Notes under the pieces: model-generated
What the model was told of the DNA's origin: nothing
The model's database searches: none
The model's input: the letters and a program-made list of their open reading frames with translations, nothing else
Assembly: GCA_937952235.1 (NCBI GenBank)
Contig: CALFZM010000187.1
Span: 1 to 30,285, forward strand
Length of the DNA: 30,285 bases
DNA from: an uncultured Opitutia bacterium
GTDB lineage: Bacteria > Verrucomicrobiota > Verrucomicrobiia > Opitutales > Opitutaceae
Direction of reading: 5' to 3'
Part shown: piece by piece, positions 6,604 to 14,252 of the stretch
Layout of the letters: every line of letters begins with the position of its first letter
How positions within the stretch are numbered: position 1 is the stretch's first letter
Program-made: the position numbers and the translations under genes

Positions 6604-9567
6604 TCAGAACCTGCCGTTCACGCCGAACGTGATCGCGGTGCCGTTGATGATCGTGTTCGACATCTGGCTCGGCACGCTGCGGTAGAGGCGCTGCGGCTCG
6701 TTGAAGAGGTTGGCGACGTCGATCGTGAACTGGAGGGACGGCCGGTACTGGTACGCGATCCCGGCCGTCACGGTCTCGTACTTGTAGCGATAGTTGTTCC
6801 GGGCGGGCGTGCCGGAGGTGAAGGCGGTGATGTACAGGCCGACATAGTTGTAGGTGCTGAACTTCCGGTAGCGCCAGGAAAGGCTGGCGTTGCCGGTGCG
6901 GGGAATGAAGCCGGGCACCTCGTCGGTGCTGCGGTTCGTGGCGCCGCCGAAATCGCCCTCGGTCTTGATCAGGGTATAGTTCGCCGACACCCCGAGCCCC
7001 TTAAGCAGTCCGGGCAGGAAGGTGAACTGCTGCTGGTAGGTGAACTCCCAGCCGCGGATGGTGGCGGTGCCAGCATTGCCGGACGTTAGCCGCGTGAAGC
7101 CGGCATACTCGCCGTTGTAGCCGTTGTCCGGCCCGGAGGCGACGGTGCCGGCCTCGGTCCCGCTCACGATGTAGTCCGTGATCGTCTTGTGGAACCAGCC
7201 CAGCGAAAGGCTGCCGACCGGCTCGAAGTAATACTCGAGGGTCGCGTCCCAGTTCTTCGCGTACTGCGGCAGCAGGCTGGGGTTGTTGACGGTGAGCGTC
7301 TGGAGCGTCTCGTTGATCGTCTCGTTGGGCAGCGCGTTGTTGAGCGAGGGACGGCCGAAGCTGGTCGACCAGCTCAGCCGCGCCTTGAGGTTCGGCGTGA
7401 GGTCGTGCGCGGCGTGAATGCTGGGAAACGACTTCGTGTAGTCGCCGCGCAGGCGGCGCTGCGTGCCGGCGTAATCGCGCTCCGCGGAACCCTGCGGGTC
7501 GGCGGTCTGCTGCGCGACCGTGCTGCCCACGCGGTTGCGCACCCAGCCCCAGCTTTCCGTCTCGGTGCGCTCGCGCCGTACTCCGCCGATCAGAAGCGTG
7601 CGGCCGATCCGGGCCTGGGCCATCGCATAGCCGGCGGTGACCCACTCCGTGACCGCGCGGTTCGCGGTGTAATTGTTCTGGAAATGATAATAGAGGTCCT
7701 CGCGCCAGAGGGACGGATTCACGGGCTTCCGGTCGGCGAAGAATTGCACCGGCTCCCAGTACGGCATGCGCCGGCCGGTCTTCACGTAGTCGTAGCTGAC
7801 GATGCTCGGATCCGCGGGCAGCGCCGTGGTGCCGGTGTAGTTGTACCGTCGCGACACGCTTTCCGCGCTCACGTAGTTCTGCCGCCAGAGCGCGCCGGCC
7901 TTCACGAACAGCGGGAACGACACCGGCAGCTCGTAGCGCGCGTTGCCGCGGAGCTCCTTGTTGAAATTGTCGTTCTGCAGGATGGAGTTCGTGTAGGTAG
8001 TCGGACGGTAGTTGTCCGGGTTGGTGAAGTCCGGCCCGCCATTGGGCAGGAAGCGGGGGTGCAGGTCCGATTGGGTGCGGTCGAGGATCCAGCCGGCGCC
8101 GGTGAGGCGGTTGACGAGGATGCCGCCGCGGCCGCCGCCGCCGCCGTTGATGTTGGTCTGCGTGTAGAGGGCGTTGTAGTCGAGCTGCAGCCGGCCGAAG
8201 GTCTGCTCCGCCCCGAGGTCGACCCGGCGCATGCGATTGTAGAAATTGCCCGGGCCGGTCGTGGTCTGGTCGATGATCGCCGCCGCCACCGGTCGCACCG
8301 TCGTGATGAGGTCGGTGTAGCCGGGCACGACGCCGGTGTTGGTCGCATTGGGGACGGTGTTCTGGTTGCCGGTGAAGGCGCGGTGCTCGTATTGCCGGCG
8401 GAAGGTCTCGACCGCGTCGTTGAGCACGAGATTCAGCGAGAGCTTGGTGCGACTCGAGAGCCGGTAGTCGGTCTTGAGGTTGATGCTCTTCTGCTTCCGG
8501 TTGTTGTAATTGTCCCAGGTGCGATAGTCCCACACGTACGCGGGCGTGGACGTCGTGTTCTGGAAATCCCGGATCGTGCGGAAGCCGCCGACGGCGTTCT
8601 CGCTGTAGAACACGTTCAACGACACGCCGAGGTTGCGCTCGCCGCCGAAGACGCCGAACACCTCCTGCCACTGGAGGTTGAACAGCGGGTGCGCGCGATG
8701 CGCCTCGCGCAGCGGCACGTGCTCGAGGAACGGGGGGGCCCAGCGCACGCTCGTGCTGTAGGAGAGCCGGCGCTTCTCGCGCAGGCTGAGCGGCGAGCGG
8801 CTGCGCAGGTTGATCGTGCCACCCAGCGAATCGGCGCCCTTGTCCGGCGTGTGCCCCTTGGTGAGTTCCATCTGGTCGAACATCGTGCCGGTGAGATTAT
8901 TGATGTTCGTCGACCGCGTGAGCGCGCCCTGGCTGGTGAGCGGCGCGCCGTCGAGCGTGATGGTATTCAGGCCCGGACCGATGCCGCGAATGGTGAAGCC
9001 GTCGACGAGGTTCTCGTCGCCGAGGTTGCCCGCGACGCCCGGCAGCCGGATGGCGACTTCGCCCGCGTTCATGTTCGGCAGGTTGCCGAACGAATCCATC
9101 GCCACGATGTTCTTCACGTTTTCCGCATTGCGCTGCGCCGTGATCGCGGCGGCCCCGCCCTCGCGCTCGCCCGTCACCTTGAAGGCATCGAGCTGGTAGA
9201 TGCTGCTCGTGAGGTCGAAGGCGCGCTCCGTGCGCTGGCCGGCCGCGACCGAGATGCTCGCCCGCAACGGGTCGAGGCCGATGTAGCTGACGACCACCTC
9301 GTGCGTGCCGGCCGGCAGGCTGCCGAAAACGAAGCGGCCGGTGTCGTCGGTCAGGGTCGAGACGCCGAGCCGCGGCAGCTCGATCCGCGCGCCCTCCAGC
9401 AGATTGCCCGAGGCGGTGTTGCTGACGGTGCCGGTGAGGCTGCCGGAGTCCGCGGCCACGCTGGCTGCGGCCGACACGATCAACCAGGCACCGGCGAGGG
9501 CGAACGGGCGCAGCGCCCCGAGGACGGGCGCAACGCAGGTGCGGAAGGGGGACGGGAGTAGGTTCAT
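6604..9567 (-). CDS. TonB-dependent outer-membrane receptor
   Basis: A 987-residue outer-membrane transporter. It has a signal peptide (h-region around FALAGAWLIVSAAASVAA, 22-39), then a carboxypeptidase-regulatory-like beta-sandwich (about 42-118, with GTVSNTASGNLLEGARIELP and TDDTGRFVFGSLPAG). A likely TonB box follows in LDAFKVTGE (126-134), then the plug with IVAMDSFGNLPNMNAGEVA, RLPGVAG and FTIRGIGPGLNTITLDGAPL (about 145-210). The remaining residues form the beta-barrel, ending in a terminal Phe (FGVNGRF) as expected for assembly by BAM. The plug wording resembles the TonB-Xanth-Caul subfamily, often linked to glycan uptake. The cargo is unknown; the neighbouring lyase suggests an oligosaccharide. 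The frame is open upstream to 9900. I chose ATG 9567 because it gives a proper signal peptide, though no Shine-Dalgarno is visible. Confidence 0.93.
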   Translation of the reverse strand: MNLLPSPFRTCVAPVLGALRPFALAGAWLIVSAAASVAADSGSLTGTVSNTASGNLLEGARIELPRLGVSTLTDDTGRFVFGSLPAGTHEVVVSYIGLDPLRASISVAAGQRTERAFDLTSSIYQLDAFKVTGEREGGAAAITAQRNAENVKNIVAMDSFGNLPNMNAGEVAIRLPGVAGNLGDENLVDGFTIRGIGPGLNTITLDGAPLTSQGALTRSTNINNLTGTMFDQMELTKGHTPDKGADSLGGTINLRSRSPLSLREKRRLSYSTSVRWAPPFLEHVPLREAHRAHPLFNLQWQEVFGVFGGERNLGVSLNVFYSENAVGGFRTIRDFQNTTSTPAYVWDYRTWDNYNNRKQKSINLKTDYRLSSRTKLSLNLVLNDAVETFRRQYEHRAFTGNQNTVPNATNTGVVPGYTDLITTVRPVAAAIIDQTTTGPGNFYNRMRRVDLGAEQTFGRLQLDYNALYTQTNINGGGGGRGGILVNRLTGAGWILDRTQSDLHPRFLPNGGPDFTNPDNYRPTTYTNSILQNDNFNKELRGNARYELPVSFPLFVKAGALWRQNYVSAESVSRRYNYTGTTALPADPSIVSYDYVKTGRRMPYWEPVQFFADRKPVNPSLWREDLYYHFQNNYTANRAVTEWVTAGYAMAQARIGRTLLIGGVRRERTETESWGWVRNRVGSTVAQQTADPQGSAERDYAGTQRRLRGDYTKSFPSIHAAHDLTPNLKARLSWSTSFGRPSLNNALPNETINETLQTLTVNNPSLLPQYAKNWDATLEYYFEPVGSLSLGWFHKTITDYIVSGTEAGTVASGPDNGYNGEYAGFTRLTSGNAGTATIRGWEFTYQQQFTFLPGLLKGLGVSANYTLIKTEGDFGGATNRSTDEVPGFIPRTGNASLSWRYRKFSTYNYVGLYITAFTSGTPARNNYRYKYETVTAGIAYQYRPSLQFTIDVANLFNEPQRLYRSVPSQMSNTIINGTAITFGVNGRF

Positions 9568-9587
9568 GGGTTCGGGGTGCCGGCGCA

Positions 9588-9634
9588 CGTCACCCGCCAG
9601 GGCGAACCCGAGCGGTTCGGCTGAAAGGGTGACG
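9588..9634 (-). promoter_or_regulatory. Nested inverted repeats upstream of the TonB receptor gene
   Basis: An outer perfect 8-bp stem, CGTCACCC (9588-9595) with GGGTGACG (9627-9634), encloses an inner 6-bp stem, CGAACC (9603-9608) with GGTTCG (9614-9619) and a 5-nt loop. It lies 21 bp before the receptor start and could be an RNA leader fold or a DNA operator. It matches no riboswitch I recognise. Confidence 0.4.
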
Positions 9635-9784
9635 CGCGGCGGGCGGGCTCTTACGGGGTTGGCGGGTCGGAGCCACGATGAACGCGCACGACCGGGCCCG
9701 GCGAGCCGATTTCCGCGCCTCGGCCGCGCTGGCGAAGAGCCTGGCCGGGCGGCCGCGCCTTCGGGCTGGGCCCGCGGAGGCAAG
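9635..9784. other. Intergenic remainder between TPR gene and TonB receptor leader
   Basis: With the leader repeats, this completes the 217-bp gap between the two minus-strand genes. It is very GC-rich and contains a perfect 10-bp palindrome, CCGGGCCCGG, at 9692-9701. I see no gene and no convincing promoter in it. The receptor promoter should lie here or in the leader. Confidence 0.4.
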
Positions 9785-10267
9785 CTAGTCCGCGGCGGCG
9801 AAAAGCGGGCGCAAATCCGGATCCTGGCGGCTCTCGGCCTGGAATCGTGGCTCCATCCGGCACGCCTCGGCCAGCCGCTCACGGGCGCGAGCGAGGTCAC
9901 CGAGCAGGGCCTCGTAGCAGGCGAGGTTGTAATGCAGCACGGCCGACTGCCCGCCGTGGCGCACCTCCGCGGCCAGCAGCACGGCGCGCGCCTCGGCGAC
10001 GCGGTTCAGTTCGCGCAGCGCATACGCCCAGCCGATCCAGGCGTGCTCGGCTTCCGGATACGCCTCGGCCAGCCGGCGGCCGTACTGCACGGCCGGTTCC
10101 CACTCGCGCGCCGCCAGATGCAGGTCGACCCGGACCCCGAGCACCTCCCGATCGTCCTGCTCCGCCGCGTCGACCGCCTCCACTTCGGTCGCGGCCTCCC
10201 GGACGAGGCCGAGTTCGAGGTAACCTCGGGCATAACGGACGCGGCGTCGGGTGAGGGCGGTGGGCAT
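9785..10267 (-). CDS. Small tetratricopeptide-repeat (TPR) protein
   Basis: About 160 residues made of helical hairpins of TPR type. Recognisable repeat signatures are LAAREWEPAVQYGRRLAEAY followed by PEAEHAWIGWAYALRELNRV, and SAVLHYNLACYEALLGDLA followed by ARERLAEACRMEPRFQ. The TPR small/large residue pattern (W/Y, G/A, Y, P) is clear. There is no signal peptide and no membrane segment, so it is probably a cytoplasmic protein-protein scaffold; no partner can be named. Starts are the ATG at 10267 (chosen) or a GTG at 10279 that adds four residues. It is divergent from the HDOD gene across less than 100 bp. Confidence 0.8.
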   Translation of the reverse strand: MPTALTRRRVRYARGYLELGLVREAATEVEAVDAAEQDDREVLGVRVDLHLAAREWEPAVQYGRRLAEAYPEAEHAWIGWAYALRELNRVAEARAVLLAAEVRHGGQSAVLHYNLACYEALLGDLARARERLAEACRMEPRFQAESRQDPDLRPLFAAAD

Positions 10268-10278
10268 CGGACGAACCA

Positions 10279-10292
10279 CGGTGGACCCACCG
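10279..10292. promoter_or_regulatory. 14-bp near-continuous palindrome between TPR and HDOD genes
   Basis: CGGTGG (10279-10284), two bases, then CCACCG (10287-10292) is a perfect 6-bp inverted repeat. It sits in the short divergent gap, just upstream of the TPR start. It could be an operator serving either gene, or chance in GC-rich DNA. Confidence 0.22.
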
Positions 10293-10356
10293 CCGCCGCG
10301 CCGCCATCACGGATTCGCCGACCCAACTCGCCGTTGACGCTGCCTCGGCCGCCCCC

Positions 10357-11208
10357 TTGGCTCTGCGCCGCGCGCCGCGGTCCCGGCGCGATCCCCTGAA
10401 ACTCGACCTTTCCATCCGTCAACCCTCGGCCCTGCCCGTCCTGCCGGCGATCGCGACGAGCGTGCTGTCGCTGGCCAACAACCCGTCCGCCGACGCCGCG
10501 GACCTCTCGGACCTGATTCACCAGGACCAGACGCTCGCCGGGAACGTCCTGCGGATCGCCAATTCCCCCGCGTACCGGACCGGTGACGCGATCGTCTCGC
10601 TGCGGCAGGCGGTGCTGCAACTTGGGTTTTCCGTGCTGAGCGAGATCGCCGTGGCGGCCTGCCTCAATGCGGACGCGTTCAGGGCGCCGGGCTTCGAACC
10701 GCTGCGCAAGCGGCTGCTCGCGCATGCGTTCGTGACCGGTGGCTTCGCCAAGGAGCTCGCCCGCCGCAAGCGCCGCAATGTCGAGGCGCTGTTCCTCTGC
10801 GGCCTGCTCCATTCCGTGGGCCGGACCGTGGCGCTCCGTCTCGTGGCGGAGGCGCACGCCGGCGCGGCGGAAAGGCCCGCCGAAGCGGACGTGCTGCCGG
10901 TGCTCGATGCCCACGAAGCGGAACTGGGCGCGCGCGTCACCGCCGCGTGGAACCTGCCCCCCCAGGTGCAGACCGCGGCGGCGCATCACCGCGCGCCGGA
11001 GCAGGCGCCCGCGTTCGTCGACGAGACCCGGACGGTGGCGCTTGCGGCCGCGCTCGCCACCTGGGGCCTGCAGGACGCTGCCCACGACGAGGCGGTCGTC
11101 CGCACCCTGCCCGCCTGGGCCGGCTTGAACTACTACCCCGACGAGGTCGACGCCGTGCTCGAACGGCGTCCGGCCCTGCTGGAGGCGGCGGCCATCTTCC
11201 TCGCATGA
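10357..11208 (+). CDS. HDOD-domain protein
   Basis: About 283 residues dominated by one HDOD domain, a non-catalytic relative of HD phosphohydrolases found in bacterial signalling proteins. Typical features are the N-terminal RQPSALPVLPAIATSVLSLANNPSA, then DLIHQDQTLAGNVLRIANSPAYR, an ISLRQAV-like helix (IVSLRQAVLQLGFSVLSEIAVA) and FLCGLLHSVGRTVALRLV. The HD metal residues of true hydrolases are absent, as is usual for HDOD. The start is unclear. There is no ATG or GTG between the upstream stop (10252-10254) and the domain, so the TTG at 10357 is the best candidate, with no ribosome site. The stop overlaps the next gene as ATGA at 11205-11208, which implies translational coupling to the transhydrogenase gene. 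Confidence 0.85.
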   Translation: MALRRAPRSRRDPLKLDLSIRQPSALPVLPAIATSVLSLANNPSADAADLSDLIHQDQTLAGNVLRIANSPAYRTGDAIVSLRQAVLQLGFSVLSEIAVAACLNADAFRAPGFEPLRKRLLAHAFVTGGFAKELARRKRRNVEALFLCGLLHSVGRTVALRLVAEAHAGAAERPAEADVLPVLDAHEAELGARVTAAWNLPPQVQTAAAHHRAPEQAPAFVDETRTVALAAALATWGLQDAAHDEAVVRTLPAWAGLNYYPDEVDAVLERRPALLEAAAIFLA

Positions 11209-12617
11209 ATCCCGCGGGCGCGTTCGACTTCATCATCCTCGGCAGCGGTCCCGCCGGCCAGAAAGCGGCGATCCAGGCGGCGAAGGCCGGCCGCAAGGTC
11301 GCCATCGTCGAACGCGAGCGCAACGTCGGCGGCGCCTGCGTGTACACCGGGACGATTCCCAGCAAGACCCTGCGCGAGGCGGCGCTCACGCTCCTGACGG
11401 TGAAGCGCAACGCGCAGTTCCTGGAGTTCCGGTTCCGCGAGAATGCGGAGATTGCGACGCTCATGACGCGCCTCGACGCCGTGCTGGCCGCGCATGCGCA
11501 GTTTCTCGGCGCCGCGCTCGCCGCCAACGGCATTGTCACCCTGCCCGGCCGCGCCCAGCTCGTCGATGACCACACCGTGGAAGTCGAGTCGGTGCGCGGC
11601 GAGCGCAGCCGCTGGCGCGCCGAGTTCATCATCCTTGCCACCGGCTCGCGGCCGCGCAACCCGCCCGAGGTGCCGGTCGACCACGAGTCGATCCTCGATA
11701 GCGACTCCATCCTGAGCATGCTGTACCTGCCCCGCTCGCTCACGGTGCTGGGCGGCGGGGTGATCGCGACCGAGTACGCCTCCATCTTTTCGCTGCTGGG
11801 CGTGCAGGTGACGATGATCGACCGCGGGCCGCGTCCGCTGGGCTTCCTCGACCCCGAGTTGGTGGACGGCTTTCTCGAGCATTTCACCCGCCACGGCGGC
11901 CGCTGGATCGGTGGACGGCAGACCTCGCGGGTCGAGCTCGGGCGGCTCGGCGAAGTGACGACGACGCTGGACGACGGCGAGCGCATCGTGAGCGACAAGC
12001 TGCTCTGCGCGCTCGGCCGGGCCGCCAACGTCGAGACCCTCGGCCTGACCGAGGCTGGCATCAAGCAGGGGAAGTACGGGGTCGTGGCGGTCGATGCCGC
12101 CTACCGCACCAGCGTGCCGCACATCTACGCGATCGGCGACGTCATTGGGCCGCCGGCGCTCGGCTCGACCTCGATGGAACAGGGCCGCCGCGCCGTCTGC
12201 CACGCGCTCGGGCTTCCGCCGGGCAGCCCGTTTGAACTCGTGCCGATCGGCATCTACGCGGTGCCCGAGCTGGCGAGCGTGGGACTCACGGAGGCGCAGG
12301 TGCGCGAGCGCCACGGCGGCGCGCTCGTCGGCCGGGCGGATTTTCGCGAGGTGGCGCGGGCGCACATCGCCGGCCACCAGAGCGGGATGTTGAAGCTCGT
12401 GACGGGTCCCGACGGCGGAAAGCTGCTCGGCGTTCACATCGTGGGGGAAGGGGCGACGGATCTCATCCACGTCGGCGAGATGGCGCTGCTCAACGGCAAC
12501 GATGTCTCCATCTTCCACGAGAACATCCTGAACTTCCCCACCCTCGGCGAAGCGTACCGCATCGCCGCGCTCAACCTCCGCAACCAGGTGCACGGCACCC
12601 CGCGGCCGCCGGCCTAG
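11205..12617 (+). CDS. sthA: Soluble pyridine nucleotide transhydrogenase (SthA-like)
   Basis: A 470-residue FAD flavoprotein of the disulfide-reductase fold that should pass hydride between NADPH and NAD+. The FAD motif is GSGPAGQKAA (13-22), the NAD(P) motif GGGVIATEYAS lies mid-protein, and AIGDVIG precedes the dimerisation domain. In the redox-active segment GGACVYTGTIPSKTLRE (43-59) only Cys45 remains; the second cysteine of dihydrolipoamide dehydrogenases is Thr50. This is the SthA pattern (the E. coli enzyme has GGGCTHWGTIPSK). DSDSILSM, GIYAVPELASVG, LIHVGEMALL and NFPTLGEAYRIAALN also align with SthA from memory. The start ATG overlaps the HDOD stop by four bases. Its job is probably NADPH/NADH balance; a different two-electron substrate cannot be excluded. 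Confidence 0.9.
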   Translation: MNPAGAFDFIILGSGPAGQKAAIQAAKAGRKVAIVERERNVGGACVYTGTIPSKTLREAALTLLTVKRNAQFLEFRFRENAEIATLMTRLDAVLAAHAQFLGAALAANGIVTLPGRAQLVDDHTVEVESVRGERSRWRAEFIILATGSRPRNPPEVPVDHESILDSDSILSMLYLPRSLTVLGGGVIATEYASIFSLLGVQVTMIDRGPRPLGFLDPELVDGFLEHFTRHGGRWIGGRQTSRVELGRLGEVTTTLDDGERIVSDKLLCALGRAANVETLGLTEAGIKQGKYGVVAVDAAYRTSVPHIYAIGDVIGPPALGSTSMEQGRRAVCHALGLPPGSPFELVPIGIYAVPELASVGLTEAQVRERHGGALVGRADFREVARAHIAGHQSGMLKLVTGPDGGKLLGVHIVGEGATDLIHVGEMALLNGNDVSIFHENILNFPTLGEAYRIAALNLRNQVHGTPRPPA

Positions 12618-12657
12618 CCGTCCCGGGAGCCGTACCCACCGCCTTGATCCTCCCACC

Positions 12658-14046
12658 ATGAAACCCGAACTCACCCGCCGCACCTTCCTCAAGACCACGA
12701 CCGCCGCCAGCGCCCTGGCGTTTCCCGCGGTGATGCGCGCCCAGGCGCCGGGCGCACCCGCGCCCAGCCAGCGGCTCAACGTCGCCATCATCGGCGTCGG
12801 AGGGCGCGGGGGCGCCGCGGTGACCGACATGCGCAATGAAAACATCGTGGCGCTGTGCGACGTCGACGAGGACCGCGCCGACTCCTCGCTGAAGGGCTTC
12901 GCGGGCCGCTTTCCCGCCGAGGCCGAGAAGTATTCCGCGGCGAAACGCTTCACGGATTACCGGAAGATGTTCGACCAGCTCGGCAACCAGATCGACGCCG
13001 TCACGATCTCGGTGCCCGACCACAGCCACTTCGCGATCGCGATGACCGCGATGAAACTGGGCAAGCACGTCTACGTGGAGAAACCGCTTTCTCACACCGT
13101 GTGGGAAGCCCGCGAACTCACCCGCGTCGCGCGGGAGAAGAAGGTCATCACGCAGATGGGCAACCAGGGTCACACGCACGACGGCACCCGCGTGCTGAAG
13201 GAGTGGGTGCAGGCCGGCGTGCTCGGTGAGGTGCGCGAGATCGTGAGCTGGACCAACCGCCCGTTCTTTCCGCTCTGGCGCGAGCCCGTTGGTTCCTACC
13301 GGAAACCGGATCACTCGAAATTCGTGCCCGTGGTGCCGAAGACGCTCAACTGGGATGCCTGGCTCGGTGCCTCCGCGGCGCGGCCCTACGACCCGGCCTA
13401 CCTGCCCGGGCTGAAGTGGCGCGGCTGGTGGGATTTCGGCACGGGCGCGTTCGGCGACGTGGCGTGCCACATCATGGATGGCGCCTACTGGGCGCTCGAA
13501 CTCGGCGCCCCGACCGCGGTGGAGGCGATGTCCGCCGGCGCGACCGACGTGGCGACGCCGCACGCCTCGATCGTCACGAACTACTTCCCGGCTCGCGGCA
13601 AACTGCCGCCGGTGAAGTACACCTGGGCGGACGGCGGTCTCATCCCGCCGCTCCCGGTCGAGCTCGAGCTGGGTCGCGACTTGAACAGCGAGGCCGGCAC
13701 GCTGATTTTCGGCAGCAAGGCGGTCGCGCTCTGCTCGTTCTACTACGACACCGTGCGGATCATCCCCGAGGCGAAGATGCGCGACCTCGCGCCCACGCTG
13801 CCGGCGAAAACGCTGCCGCGCGTGCAGGGCGGACCGTTCAACGAGTGGCTGCGCGCGTGCAAGGGCGGGCCGAAGGCCGGCTCCAACTTCGATTACTCGG
13901 GACCGTTCACCGAGGCGGTGCTGCTCGCCAACGTCGCGATCCGGACCCGCCGCCGCATCGAATGGGACGCCGCCGCGATGAAGGTCACGAACATCCCCGA
14001 GGCGAACCAGTTCGTGACGAAGGAATATCGCAGCGGCTGGATGTGA
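12658..14046 (+). CDS. Tat-exported Gfo/Idh/MocA-family oxidoreductase
   Basis: A 462-residue dehydrogenase with an N-terminal twin-arginine signal: LTRRTFLKTTTAASALAFPAVMRAQA carries RRTFLK at 7-12. The NAD(P)-binding Rossmann fold begins at LNVAIIGVGGRGG (about 39-51). DYRKMFDQLGNQIDAVTISVPDHSH and VYVEKPLSHTVWEA follow, the latter holding the family EKP motif. The C-terminal part has WRGWWDFGTGAFGDVACHIMD, a conserved block in planctomycete and verrucomicrobial members. Relatives act on sugars, inositols or glycosides outside the cytoplasm, presumably with a tightly bound nicotinamide cofactor. The substrate is not readable here. It starts 40 bp after sthA on the same strand and may be co-transcribed. 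No Shine-Dalgarno is visible at the ATG. Confidence 0.92.
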   Translation: MKPELTRRTFLKTTTAASALAFPAVMRAQAPGAPAPSQRLNVAIIGVGGRGGAAVTDMRNENIVALCDVDEDRADSSLKGFAGRFPAEAEKYSAAKRFTDYRKMFDQLGNQIDAVTISVPDHSHFAIAMTAMKLGKHVYVEKPLSHTVWEARELTRVAREKKVITQMGNQGHTHDGTRVLKEWVQAGVLGEVREIVSWTNRPFFPLWREPVGSYRKPDHSKFVPVVPKTLNWDAWLGASAARPYDPAYLPGLKWRGWWDFGTGAFGDVACHIMDGAYWALELGAPTAVEAMSAGATDVATPHASIVTNYFPARGKLPPVKYTWADGGLIPPLPVELELGRDLNSEAGTLIFGSKAVALCSFYYDTVRIIPEAKMRDLAPTLPAKTLPRVQGGPFNEWLRACKGGPKAGSNFDYSGPFTEAVLLANVAIRTRRRIEWDAAAMKVTNIPEANQFVTKEYRSGWM

Positions 14047-14095
14047 TTCCCCACGCTCCGAGAACCTCGGGCTGACGACCTCTGTCGCCGGGCCG

Positions 14096-14174
14096 AGGTG
14101 GAGCCGCCTGTTCCCAGGCGGCTGACGTTCCGTAGCTCCCTATATCAGCGGCTTGAGGTCAAGCCGCTCCACCT
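14096..14174. repeat. Two-hairpin palindromic doublet (REP-doublet-like)
   Basis: Hairpin 1 is AGCCGCCTG-TTCC-CAGGCGGCT (14102-14123), a perfect 9-bp stem. Hairpin 2 is the perfect 22-bp palindrome core AGCGGCTTGA-GG-TCAAGCCGCT (14147-14168). They are joined by a 23-nt linker and closed by a perfect outer stem, AGGTGG (14096-14101) with CCACCT (14169-14174). The two outer ends are inverted near-copies: GTGGAGCCGCCTG on one side, GTGGAGCGGCTTG on the other strand. This gives a three-way-junction fold and matches the design of paired inverted REP units. It lies in the 206-bp convergent gap between the oxidoreductase and cimA, where it could also stop transcription. The rest of that gap (14047-14252) holds nothing else I can name. 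Confidence 0.6.
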
Positions 14175-14252
14175 GCGGGCCGCATCCCGTCGCAACCGCG
14201 GCGCCGACGGAGCGACGCCCTGCGACAACGACTGGAGCACTTCCTTGTCCGC

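Noticed and set aside
8125..8150. GC-rich run coding for a poly-glycine stretch in the TonB receptor, considered as a repeat or frameshift hotspot
   Set aside because: The frame is intact on both sides and Gly-rich loops are common in extracellular loops of receptor barrels.
11205..12617. Dihydrolipoamide dehydrogenase or mercuric reductase as the identity of the flavoprotein
   Set aside because: The second redox cysteine is replaced by Thr and the surrounding motifs match soluble transhydrogenase; there is no metal-binding N-terminus and no 2-oxoacid dehydrogenase neighbour.
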